The notes under the pieces: model-generated
What the model saw: only the letters and a program-made list of their open reading frames with translations
What the model was told of the DNA's origin: nothing
The model's database searches: none
Assembly: GCA_040007395.1 (NCBI GenBank)
Contig: JBDTVG010000282.1
Location: forward strand, 1-9,025
Length of the DNA: 9,025 nt
Source of the DNA: DATGFK01 sp040007395
GTDB taxonomy: Bacteria > Chloroflexota > Anaerolineae > Aggregatilineales > UBA2796
Reading direction: 5' to 3'
Made by a program: the position numbers and the translations under genes
Shown here: positions 1-5,303 of the stretch, one piece after another
Position numbering within the stretch: the first letter of the stretch is position 1
Layout: every line of letters begins with the position of its first letter

Positions 1-466
1 CTGCGCCTGTGCCGGGAGCCATGCGCCGCCACGAACTGACACATACATCGACCCCTTGATCGATGGCATCGCCGCCGAGATATGCGCCCCAAAACCATGT
101 AATTATCGCCATCTGAGTCGGGCATTTGCGCCCATCTACGCCAAGGACTTCCGAGCCCCGAAAGATCAGCGGGCGGATATAGCAGGACGGCTGACCGTTG
201 TTGGATACAGTGTCCTGAATCGCTTGCGATACTTCGTCTTCTGTCCACGGGACTTCGATGCGCCCGATCTTGCAGCTATTGAGCAACCGCTTGACGTGTG
301 GCTCTAGCCGGAAGATCGCGGAACCGTGCGAAGTTTCGTAGCAGCGGATACCCTCAAAGACGCTCGATCCGTAGTGCAGTACATGGGCGGTTACATGGAT
401 GTTGGCATCTTCCCAGCGTACCAATTTACCGTCGAACCAAATAAAAGGACCATTATCAAACGCCAT
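1..466 (-). CDS. ilvE: Branched-chain amino acid aminotransferase, N-terminal part (runs off window start)
   Basis: This gene reads leftward from ATG at 466 and stays open to base 1, giving about 155 residues without a stop. The translation has the class IV (fold type IV PLP) aminotransferase hallmarks. HYGSSVFEGIRCY lies at residues 31-43, a FRLEPHVKRL segment at 52-61 includes an Arg that in this family contacts the PLP phosphate, YIRPLIFRG lies at 96-104, and VSSWRRMAPGT comes near the end of the visible part. Family members interconvert Leu, Ile and Val with their 2-oxoacids using glutamate/2-oxoglutarate in the cytoplasm. The catalytic Lys lies beyond the window edge. An AGGAGA ribosome site at 475-480 is 8 bases before the ATG and fixes the start. 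D-amino-acid transaminase and aminodeoxychorismate lyase share the fold, but the GSSVFEGIR and SSWRR motifs favour IlvE. Confidence 0.9.
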   Translation of the reverse strand, partial: MAFDNGPFIWFDGKLVRWEDANIHVTAHVLHYGSSVFEGIRCYETSHGSAIFRLEPHVKRLLNSCKIGRIEVPWTEDEVSQAIQDTVSNNGQPSCYIRPLIFRGSEVLGVDGRKCPTQMAIITWFWGAYLGGDAIDQGVDVCVSSWRRMAPGTGA

Positions 467-503
467 GAAATCTATCTCCTGAGTCGCAACCGAATCTGAA
501 CAA

Positions 504-532
504 ATTTTACCGAGTCTCATCGAGTCTTTCAG
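504..532 (-). promoter_or_regulatory. Candidate ilvE promoter
   Basis: Reading leftward, a CTGAAA -35-like box (532-527) and a TAAAAT -10-like box (509-504) are separated by 17 bases, about 40 bases before the ilvE start. Matches to the sigma70 consensus are 4/6 and 5/6. It lies between the upstream terminator and ilvE, where a promoter is needed. Two short direct repeats with 10-base period (CGAGTCT at 511 and 521, AGACGAAAAA at 531 and 541, plus strand) overlap or flank it. Confidence 0.4.
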
Positions 533-550
533 ACGAAAAAAGACGAAAAA

Positions 551-574
551 AAAGCCGCCTTGTGAGGCGGCTTT
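551..574 (-). terminator. Intrinsic terminator after the 43-aa ORF
   Basis: A perfect 9-bp stem, AAAGCCGCC (551-559) with GGCGGCTTT (566-574), has a 6-base loop. Read on the minus strand it runs into eight consecutive T, a textbook Rho-independent terminator. It lies about 20 bases past the stop of the small minus-strand ORF at 596-727, so it ends that transcript before the ilvE promoter. Confidence 0.85.
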
Positions 575-595
575 CTGTTTCCAGACTGTTGGCTT

Positions 596-727
596 TTAGA
601 CGTTGGCGATTAAACCGCCGCTGTGCCAAGCAACACCGTCCCACTCCGTGTTCTCGCCCCTAATTAGGGATACAAGTACGGTAAGGTCTACAACGATGAT
701 GCCTACTACAAGCACGCTGAAAAGCAT
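596..727 (-). CDS. Small predicted membrane protein, 43 aa
   Basis: An ATG at 727 opens 43 codons ending in TAA at 598-596, below the length that automatic ORF callers usually keep. The product starts MLFSVLVVGIIVVDLTVLVS, one continuous hydrophobic stretch (residues 1-22) able to span the membrane. A polar tail follows (RGENTEWDGVAWHSGG, residues 23-38) and the protein ends LIANV. Only a weak GAG-type ribosome site precedes the ATG. Support comes from context: a TTGACC-17-TAGACT promoter-like pair lies 50-75 bases upstream and a strong terminator follows the stop by about 20 bases, so there is a full transcription unit around it. I do not recognise the family. It could be a single-pass regulatory small protein or a type I toxin-like peptide; neither is shown. 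The unit could instead be a small RNA, with the ORF incidental. Confidence 0.55.
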   Translation of the reverse strand: MLFSVLVVGIIVVDLTVLVSLIRGENTEWDGVAWHSGGLIANV

Positions 728-773
728 TTCACTATCTCATGTTTGAGAGCATACGCTTACTAAAAGTGAGTTA

Positions 774-802
774 AGTCTATAGGTTCCCTACAGGACGGTC
801 AA
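774..802 (-). promoter_or_regulatory. Candidate promoter for the 43-aa ORF
   Basis: On the minus strand, TTGACC (802-797) and TAGACT (779-774) are 17 bases apart, matching the sigma70 consensus at 5/6 and 4/6. The implied transcript start is near 767, about 40 bases before the small ORF. The inverted repeat at 805-848 begins directly upstream of the -35 box, a plausible regulator site. Confidence 0.4.
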
Positions 803-804
803 TT

Positions 805-848
805 GGCATAGTGCACAAATATTTGAAGGTATTTTAATGCACTATGCC
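805..848. repeat. Inverted repeat, 11-bp perfect arms
   Basis: GGCATAGTGCA (805-815) is the exact reverse complement of TGCACTATGCC (838-848), with a 22-base AT-rich centre. The flanks add partial symmetry (AATT at 801-804 and AAATT at 850-854). There is no T-tract, so it is not a terminator. Its position next to the candidate promoter at 774-802 suggests an operator, but no regulator can be named. Confidence 0.6.
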
Positions 849-963
849 CAAATTGTGCAAACTTTGCCGACTTAGGGATAAAACGACGGATAGGGTCTGC
901 TCTGTCCACTGAAAGGTTCTAGCTTTTGATGTGATGCAATCGCCCTAGGTAAAAGGGGATTGT

Positions 964-1025
964 GTAAAATTTTGACCCTGTATTACCCCTATATTATATA
1001 GCTAATATAGGGGTCAAAATTTTAC
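964..1025. repeat. Long interrupted palindrome, nested arms of 15 and 11 bp
   Basis: The outer arms GTAAAATTTTGACCC (964-978) and GGGTCAAAATTTTAC (1011-1025) are perfect complements. The inner arms CCCCTATATTA (986-996) and TAATATAGGGG (1003-1013) are also perfect, around a 6-base loop. The two right arms share GGG at 1011-1013, so a full hairpin needs a roughly 10-base bulge on the left side. A related half site, GTCAAATTTTGG, lies near 1083. No T-tract follows and no clear target duplication flanks it. It may be a miniature mobile element remnant or a binding site for a dimeric regulator. Confidence 0.7.
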
Positions 1026-1193
1026 CGACTGATCAATTTGGTCACTCAATTTATCCATAGTCGTCGTCGGATACACAGTGGAGTCAAATTTTGGGGCGCT
1101 GGCTTTGGGCTTAGGCAACTCTCATTTGCCGTTTGCCATTCTGTCCGTTAATCTAGCGCTGCTTCATCTCTGAACAAAAATACGGAGGATTGC

Positions 1194-2105
1194 GTGAAAA
1201 GACAACCCTTTAGCCTTGGTGCCATCGTTATGATCCCAGTTATCATCGCTGCTGCGATTGTGGTGAATTCCGGTGCGCTGCCGACAACAGGCGCTTCCCC
1301 AGTTGCCAAGTCGCTAAGCAATAACACGACCTCTCGCACGGGCTTCAACGCCGACCCTAATATTCAATTAGTGGCCTTTGCCCCCGGAGAGCGCTCCGTC
1401 CGCGATCAGCAGGCGCTCTATGAGTCTTGCACGGTGCTGCGCGGCTCAACTCCCACGCCCGAAGGGAGCGACGCACCGACAGTAACCCCTACCATCGATC
1501 CAGCGGCGCTTGCGCCCACGAAAACCAGCGGTGACAACGTCGTTTTCTATAAGATCGTGGCAGAGGAGTCGGAAGCGTGCTATCAGGTGGGCGAAATCTT
1601 CGCCAACGGGAATGAGTTTAACCTAGCGATTGGCGTAACTAAGACCATCGATGGGGAAGTGGCCATCGATATGAATAACGTCGCCAACAGCCAGATCGGA
1701 GACTTCATTATCAACGTTAGCGAGTTCAAATCAGACTCGGATCGCCGCGACGGAATGATCCGTCAGCGCTTTCTCGAATCGAATAAGTACCCGTATGCCA
1801 AGCTAACCGAAGCCAACATCATTGGCTTGTCGGCAGGCCCCTACAAAGAAGGCGATGTATTGAAGTTCAAGGTTGTGGGCAAGCTGGAGCTACATGGCAC
1901 CGCGCGTGAAACGACTTTTGATGCAACGGCACGCTTGCAGGACGGTACGCTGGTCGTTATTGCTGCCTCAGATGTTAAGATGTCCGACTATGGGTTTGAT
2001 GCGCCGGACATTGCTGGAGTAGTCAAGGCCAACGACGAACTGCATATCATCTTGAATCTGGTGGCACGCGAAGAAAAGGGCGACGCAACACAACCCGCAC
2101 CGTAG
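1194..2105 (+). CDS. Membrane-anchored YceI-family protein
   Basis: This 303-residue protein has an N-terminal hydrophobic anchor (about 7-25, SLGAIVMIPVIIAAAIVV). An unassigned region of about 60 residues follows, then a Thr/Pro-rich linker (about 85-110, STPTPEG...TVTPTIDP), then a YceI domain (about 115-292). The YceI signature is visible in RRDGMIRQRFLESNKYPYAKL (about 184-204) and in GKLELHGTARETTFDATARL (about 229-248). YceI domains form a lipocalin-like beta barrel that in known members binds a polyisoprenoid chain; the ligand here is unknown. The barrel should face outside the cytoplasmic membrane. Cys80 and Cys129 flank the linker and might pair. The start is GTG at 1194, supported by CGGAGGA at 1183-1189. 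Ordinary YceI proteins are near 190 residues, so the N-terminal extension is the odd part. It appears monocistronic, with a terminator at 2179-2236. Confidence 0.85.
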   Translation: MKRQPFSLGAIVMIPVIIAAAIVVNSGALPTTGASPVAKSLSNNTTSRTGFNADPNIQLVAFAPGERSVRDQQALYESCTVLRGSTPTPEGSDAPTVTPTIDPAALAPTKTSGDNVVFYKIVAEESEACYQVGEIFANGNEFNLAIGVTKTIDGEVAIDMNNVANSQIGDFIINVSEFKSDSDRRDGMIRQRFLESNKYPYAKLTEANIIGLSAGPYKEGDVLKFKVVGKLELHGTARETTFDATARLQDGTLVVIAASDVKMSDYGFDAPDIAGVVKANDELHIILNLVAREEKGDATQPAP

Positions 2106-2178
2106 ATAGATGAATCTTGTGTGAATTTTATAACAGTTACGTGCCAAAGACTTGCCAGACAAATTGAATGGGGTTACT

Positions 2179-2236
2179 CTGGTCAGAAGCGAATAATTAT
2201 GTCTACCATAATATCGTTGCTCTGACCAGTTTTTTT
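2179..2236 (+). terminator. Intrinsic terminator after the YceI gene
   Basis: CTGGTCAGA (2179-2187) pairs perfectly with TCTGACCAG (2221-2229). The 33-base interior has further imperfect pairing (ATAATTATG opposite CATAATAT). Seven T follow at 2230-2236. It lies about 75 bases past the YceI stop. Confidence 0.8.
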
Positions 2237-2255
2237 AGAGATTGTTTAGACTCGG

Positions 2256-2286
2256 CACTACACCCTAGAAGTGCAGTGTGCTTTTT
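2256..2286 (+). terminator. Possible second, weaker terminator
   Basis: CACTACAC (2256-2263) pairs with GTGCAGTG (2271-2278) with one A-C mismatch and a 7-base loop, and is followed by TGCTTTTT. It could back up the stronger hairpin just upstream. GTGCAGT in its right arm can alternatively pair with ACTGCAC at 2301-2307. Confidence 0.35.
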
Positions 2287-2448
2287 AAACGATAGATCGA
2301 ACTGCACTAGTGCGGACAGACAGGTCGCTAACCCCGGAGCGTTCGTCTGGCGAGGTGCAGAGTTGCTGCTGGGGTTGCGTCCCCGACGGATAGAGTAGAA
2401 AGAAGACTGCGCTTTGCCCTCAAAAGCTGGGGGTTGCGCCACCAACCG

Positions 2449-2661
2449 ATGAAATTCATTAAGTCTCTTACCCCCCAACTCGTCATTGCCTTCCTCTTTG
2501 CTGTCACCGCCGTGATCGTTGTCATTATCGGACAGCGCACTCATAATCCGTATTTTACGTTTGCAGCAGCAGCGCTCGCCTTGGCAACTTATGTTACCTA
2601 CCCGCCACCGTGGATTGTCCAACTCAAGAATCTGCTGGTCGGTCAAGAGATCGACAAATAG
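2449..2661 (+). CDS. Small two-helix membrane protein, 70 aa
   Basis: From the ATG at 2449 the product has 70 residues. A basic start (MKFIKS) is followed by hydrophobic helix 1 (about 11-28, LVIAFLFAVTAVIVVIIG), a short polar turn (QRTHNPYF), helix 2 (about 36-50) and a mixed tail ending GQEIDK. The pattern fits a helical hairpin in the cytoplasmic membrane. An in-frame TTG at 2434 would add five residues. A GGGGG run at 2429-2433 touches that TTG but is 15 bases from the ATG, so neither start has a good ribosome site. A strong terminator follows at 2696-2733. The family is not recognised. The opposing minus-strand frame has an unlikely composition, so this plus-strand frame is preferred. 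Confidence 0.6.
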   Translation: MKFIKSLTPQLVIAFLFAVTAVIVVIIGQRTHNPYFTFAAAALALATYVTYPPPWIVQLKNLLVGQEIDK

Positions 2662-2695
2662 GACCACCCGCCACTGAATTGAGTCCACTAATTTC

Positions 2696-2735
2696 AAACG
2701 CCGCCTTGAGTCAATAGAGTCAGGGCGGCGTTTTC
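2696..2735 (+). terminator. Intrinsic terminator after the 70-aa gene
   Basis: AAACGCCGCC (2696-2705) pairs perfectly with GGCGGCGTTT (2724-2733). The stem extends inward through a T-G wobble and TGA/TCA. TTTTC follows the GC-rich stem, then CGCTTT. It separates the small membrane protein gene from the nitrilase gene. Confidence 0.85.
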
Positions 2736-2795
2736 GCTTTGGGTAAGTTCAATATATGATCAACATTTAGTGCCGAACACAAAAAGGATACGCCT

Positions 2796-3830
2796 ATGTC
2801 TCGCACCTTGAAGATTGCGGCTATTCAAATGGACGCGACTCCCTCACCGCTTGATGAACGGTTGAATCGCGCAGTGGATTTGATTGCAGAAGCGGTAACC
2901 TCCGGCGCACAACTGATTGTTCTGCCGGAACTATTCAATACTGGTTATGAATATCACGAGCGCAATTACGATCTGGCGGAGCGACTCGACGGTACAACGG
3001 TCACATGGATGAAAACGCAAGCCGCCCAACATGGGATTCATTTGGCGGGGGCGCTGCTCTTGTTAGATGGCTCCGATATTTACAACACGGCCTTGTTAAT
3101 CGCACCGAATGGTCAGGTGTGGCGCTATGACAAAAACTATCCATTTCTGTGGGAGCGTGCCTTCTTTCGCGCCGGTAATCATATTACCGTTGCCGACACC
3201 GAGTTGGGCAAACTCGGCATGATGATCTGTTGGGACGCGGCACATCCGGCGATGTGGCAGCAGTACACAGGGCAGATCGATGCAATGGTGGTGATGAGTT
3301 GCCCACCCAAATTATCCAGCGCCGATCTGGTGTTTCCCGATGGCGGGCGCGTCAATGTGCGCGATCTCGGCGGGCTGTGGCAAGGGATGTACACCGACGA
3401 AGAATATTTTCCGGGGCGGGATATGGATGAACACGCCGCTTGGTTAGGCGTGCCTGTCGTCAATACCGCAGGCGGCGGAAAATTTCGCTCGAAAATGCCG
3501 CTCTCGAAACTTTCCCTGTTTTCGTATCTGCTGCTGCGCCCTGACTTGTGGAGCAAACTGCGTGATGCGTCAAAGGTGCAGATCGAAGCGGGCTACGATC
3601 CGCAGACAAAGGTTATCGCGGCGAACGGGCAAGTCATGAGTCGTGTCAACAGTCCGGGCGACGGACTGGTGATGAGCGAAGTTGCCCTTGCAGATGACTT
3701 GCCGCAGCCGCAGGATGCTCAACCCAACATGCGAACTTCACCTTTTACGTTTTTTGGAGTCGATACTTTCGGCTCAACGTTAATGGCGTTTGTCTATCGG
3801 CTCAATCGGCGGCACTTCAAGCAAACTTAA
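2796..3830 (+). CDS. Carbon-nitrogen hydrolase (nitrilase superfamily)
   Basis: This 344-residue cytoplasmic enzyme has the nitrilase-superfamily fold signature. The catalytic triad is visible as Glu45 (IVLPELFNTGY), Lys113 (WRYDKNYPFLWE) and Cys145 (MMICWDAAHP). A second conserved Glu is present at 120. Members hydrolyse amides, nitriles or carbamoyl groups through a thioester on the Cys. MMICWDAAHP resembles aliphatic amidase and carbamoylputrescine-type members more than true nitrilases, but the substrate cannot be told from sequence alone. It is longer than the usual 260-300 residues: an insert with VFPDGGRVNVRDLGG follows the Cys strand, and a C-terminal tail of about 30 residues ends YRLNRRHFKQT. 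AAGGA at 2784-2788, 7 bases before the ATG, fixes the start. It appears monocistronic, between terminators at 2696-2735 and 3873-3907. Confidence 0.9.
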   Translation: MSRTLKIAAIQMDATPSPLDERLNRAVDLIAEAVTSGAQLIVLPELFNTGYEYHERNYDLAERLDGTTVTWMKTQAAQHGIHLAGALLLLDGSDIYNTALLIAPNGQVWRYDKNYPFLWERAFFRAGNHITVADTELGKLGMMICWDAAHPAMWQQYTGQIDAMVVMSCPPKLSSADLVFPDGGRVNVRDLGGLWQGMYTDEEYFPGRDMDEHAAWLGVPVVNTAGGGKFRSKMPLSKLSLFSYLLLRPDLWSKLRDASKVQIEAGYDPQTKVIAANGQVMSRVNSPGDGLVMSEVALADDLPQPQDAQPNMRTSPFTFFGVDTFGSTLMAFVYRLNRRHFKQT

Positions 3831-3846
3831 ACGCTGCTAATGAGTT

Positions 3847-3907
3847 CAGATCAATCTTATTGCAATATTTGTGCCTATCAACTTTGATCTGGCATAGGCT
3901 TTTTTTT
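3847..3907 (+). terminator. Terminator after nitrilase gene, with competing upstream pairing
   Basis: GCCTAT (3873-3878) pairs with ATAGGC (3894-3899), and eight T follow at 3900-3907. The stem is short for a terminator. A second perfect 8-bp pairing, CAGATCAA (3847-3854) with TTGATCTG (3884-3891), uses the terminator's loop. The two pairings cross, so they either exclude each other or form a pseudoknot. Confidence 0.6.
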
Positions 3908-3918
3908 GTCGTTATTAT
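3889..3918 (+). promoter_or_regulatory. Weak candidate promoter for the PPC-repeat gene
   Basis: CTGGCA (3889-3894) and TATTAT (3913-3918) are 18 bases apart, with 4/6 and 5/6 consensus matches. This lies between the nitrilase terminator and the next start. The boxes overlap the terminator's right arm and T-tract, so only one function may be real. Confidence 0.25.
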
Positions 3919-3921
3919 GAA

Positions 3922-3944
3922 CCTCTTTCTCAGAGGAGGGTACC
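3922..3944 (+). promoter_or_regulatory. Strong ribosome site that decides a TTG start
   Basis: AGAGGAGGG at 3932-3940 lies 4 bases before TTG at 3945 and supports that rare start. The same bases can pair with CCTCT at 3922-3926 in a 5-bp, 5-base-loop hairpin that would partly hide the site. Confidence 0.6.
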
Positions 3945-4748
3945 TTGAAACTCACAAGTTATCTGGTCAAAAAGCTATCGCTTCGACTACCATTGCTAAC
4001 CAGTCTCCTGCTGATCGCCGCACTCACTGGGCATTCAGTCGTGGCACAAGAAGCAGAAAAACAAATCAACTATGACTCACCTGTAAAAGGTCATGTCGAT
4101 GATTCGAATGTTGAAGATGTATGGGACTTTGCTGCTGCTGGCTCAGACCTCGTAAATATCACCGTTGAACGCATCGATGGCACGCTGGTTCCGCATGTCG
4201 AACTTCGCACGAACGATGGCAAAGTATTGGCGACTGCCGAGAAGGATGGCACTTTTGCACGAGCGACGATTAGCAGTGTACTGTTGCCCGCCCCCGGTAG
4301 CTATGAAATCGTGGTGAGCCGTTACCAAGGTAAAGACGGCAAAACCTCTGGCAGCTATCAGATGCGAGCCTTGCCAGTGGGGACTGGCGTAGATTTTGCC
4401 GGTACAACCATGATTCAAGGCACCTTAAAAATTGGCGCGGATCGAAAAGGAACACTCGCCAATATACGCTGGCAGGACTCGTGGGCGATCAACCTAGATA
4501 GCACGACCCCTGTTACGATAACGGTCACGCGGGTAAGCGGTTTACTCGTGCCAACGCTGGCGCTGCTCGATGCGTCGCGGAAGGAATTGGTCAAAGCTGA
4601 TCCCGATGATACGTTCGCGACGGCAGCGATCACTAATTATACGGCGGCGATCCCCGGTCAATATGTCATTGTCATTTCCCGTGCCGATGGGATGGCTGGC
4701 CTCACCACTGGAGACTATCAATTAACCATTGCAACAGGGACAAAATAG
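3945..4748 (+). CDS. Exported protein with two tandem PPC-like repeats
   Basis: The 267-residue product starts with a clear signal peptide: basic LVKK, a hydrophobic core at about 15-28, and a likely cut after Ala34 (SVVA before QEAEK). Two homologous blocks follow, at about 57-146 and 178-267. They align as DVWDF / DSWAI, ITVERIDGTLVPHVEL / ITVTRVSGLLVPTLAL, DGTFARATIS / DDTFATAAIT, PAPGSYEIVVSR / AIPGQYVIVISR and SGSYQMRA / TGDYQLTI. The pattern fits bacterial pre-peptidase C-terminal (PPC) beta-sandwich domains, often found on secreted proteases. No protease or other enzyme domain is present, so it may be a binding or structural protein outside the membrane. The TTG start has an AGAGGAGGG site. 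It is convergent with the F420 gene run and shares the terminator at 4765-4800. Confidence 0.8.
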   Translation: MKLTSYLVKKLSLRLPLLTSLLLIAALTGHSVVAQEAEKQINYDSPVKGHVDDSNVEDVWDFAAAGSDLVNITVERIDGTLVPHVELRTNDGKVLATAEKDGTFARATISSVLLPAPGSYEIVVSRYQGKDGKTSGSYQMRALPVGTGVDFAGTTMIQGTLKIGADRKGTLANIRWQDSWAINLDSTTPVTITVTRVSGLLVPTLALLDASRKELVKADPDDTFATAAITNYTAAIPGQYVIVISRADGMAGLTTGDYQLTIATGTK

Positions 4749-4764
4749 AAGGGGCTAGCGTAAA

Positions 4765-4808
4765 AGCGCCGCACAGAATCGCTTGACCCTATGCGGCGCT
4801 GTGTTTTT
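4765..4808. terminator. Bidirectional terminator between convergent genes
   Basis: AGCGCCGCA (4765-4773) pairs perfectly with TGCGGCGCT (4792-4800) around an 18-base loop. Rightward it runs into GTGTTTTT. Leftward it runs into TTTT within GCGCTTTTAC. It can end both the PPC-repeat gene and the minus-strand F420 run. Confidence 0.8.
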
Positions 4809-4824
4809 GAATTATTGCTGGATT

Positions 4825-4905
4825 TCAGACAACCAAGTAACCGCCTGCAAAGCTATCGATCAGCGGGAAGAGTATCGGGCAAGTGCAGCCCAATGCGACA
4901 ACTCA
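4825..4905 (-). pseudogene. Remnant of the 3' end of an LLM oxidoreductase gene
   Basis: This stretch matches the end of the intact LLM gene (5304-5405) at about 69 of 80 aligned bases, with one 21-base deletion and one single-base gap. The minus-strand translation VALGCTCPILFPLIDSFAGG, then YLVV and TGA, parallels the intact protein's VASGCTCPVLYPLGDDVRLL, then IDTFAGGYSVI. Residues GDDVRLL are the deleted seven. Both copies end at the same relative TGA. Upstream of the conserved tail, the single-base gap breaks the frame (GAGTTGTC against GAGTATGTC) and homology stops at once. It starts within about 20 bases after the stop of the 114-aa gene. It is a dead gene tail, so together with the intact copy it forms a pair of diverged direct repeats around that gene. 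Confidence 0.85.
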
Positions 4906-4918
4906 GAGGGAACCCGAT

Positions 4919-5263
4919 CTACGGTAGCAGTTCCAAGTACAGATTAGCTCTTTTGGGCAGGGAAATCAGTCCAAGCCCAGTAACTGCCAAGAGAGTCTGC
5001 TTGAGTGGTTTATTCTGTGTCACCTGCAAGCGAATAGTTTGATTGGGCGCACACTCCACTGACAAATGATTGCTTTTAACAAACCTGCTTTGCTTTACAT
5101 AAATCTCGTGCGTCCCCGGACTGACTTCAAAGGTTTGCGTTTTGCCGTTTCGCACTTCGCCGATCTTTTGATCATCGACAAAAATTCTGTGCGGAATCAT
5201 CATCGCGATATAAGCATTGGGACGCGTGATTTCCACAAGCGTGACATTTGATTTCGCGGACAT
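4919..5263 (-). CDS. Hypothetical 114-aa protein, PEGA-like beta domain
   Basis: The ATG at 5263 opens 114 codons to TAG at 4921-4919. AAAGGA (5280-5275) lies about 11 bases upstream. The middle reads ITRPNAYIAMMIPHRIFVDD, then QKIGEVRNGKTQTFEVSPGTHEIYVK. This 'I-ppp-Y-hIFVDd-IGev-nG-t-FeV-PGtHeIyV' layout is typical of small PEGA-type or similar beta-sandwich domains, as seen in surface or stress-related proteins. A short hydrophobic patch near the end (LLAVTGLGLISLP, 91-103) may be a weak membrane contact; no signal peptide is seen. It lies 40 bases after the LLM gene on the same strand and is probably co-transcribed. It has no evident F420 role and sits between two diverged copies of the LLM 3' end, so it may have been inserted. 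The family assignment is tentative. Confidence 0.7.
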   Translation of the reverse strand: MSAKSNVTLVEITRPNAYIAMMIPHRIFVDDQKIGEVRNGKTQTFEVSPGTHEIYVKQSRFVKSNHLSVECAPNQTIRLQVTQNKPLKQTLLAVTGLGLISLPKRANLYLELLP

Positions 5264-5303
5264 TGACTACTTTTTCCTTTGGGAGAGGACAAGTTATAAA
5301 TTT

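Larger units (their letters stand above)
728..1193. other. 466-base intergenic region between divergent genes
   Basis: No credible coding frame lies here. It separates the minus-strand small ORF from the plus-strand YceI gene. It holds the promoter pair at 774-802 and the inverted repeats at 805-848 and 964-1025. I could not pick a convincing promoter for the YceI gene; the 1030-1180 stretch shows no clear -35/-10 pair. Confidence 0.6.
2106..2448. other. Intergenic region between YceI gene and small membrane protein gene
   Basis: Apart from the two hairpins at 2179-2286 and a perfect 10-base palindrome GCACTAGTGC (2304-2313), I see no gene or clear promoter. The open frames crossing it on both strands have low-complexity, shadow-like translations. 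Confidence 0.5.

Noticed and set aside
56..307. 83-codon plus-strand open frame at the left edge
   Set aside because: It lies wholly inside the minus-strand ilvE reading frame, which has clear family motifs.
2203..2697. 164-codon minus-strand open frame opposite the small membrane protein gene
   Set aside because: Its translation has no recognisable fold, includes CCCKRK- and Asp/Asn-rich runs typical of antisense frames, and crosses two hairpins that work as plus-strand terminators.
4825..4905. Possibility that the LLM tail copy is an active attachment site of an integrative element
   Set aside because: No integrase or other mobility gene lies between the repeats, and the copies have diverged by about 14 percent with a 21-base gap, so any such event is old and unproven.
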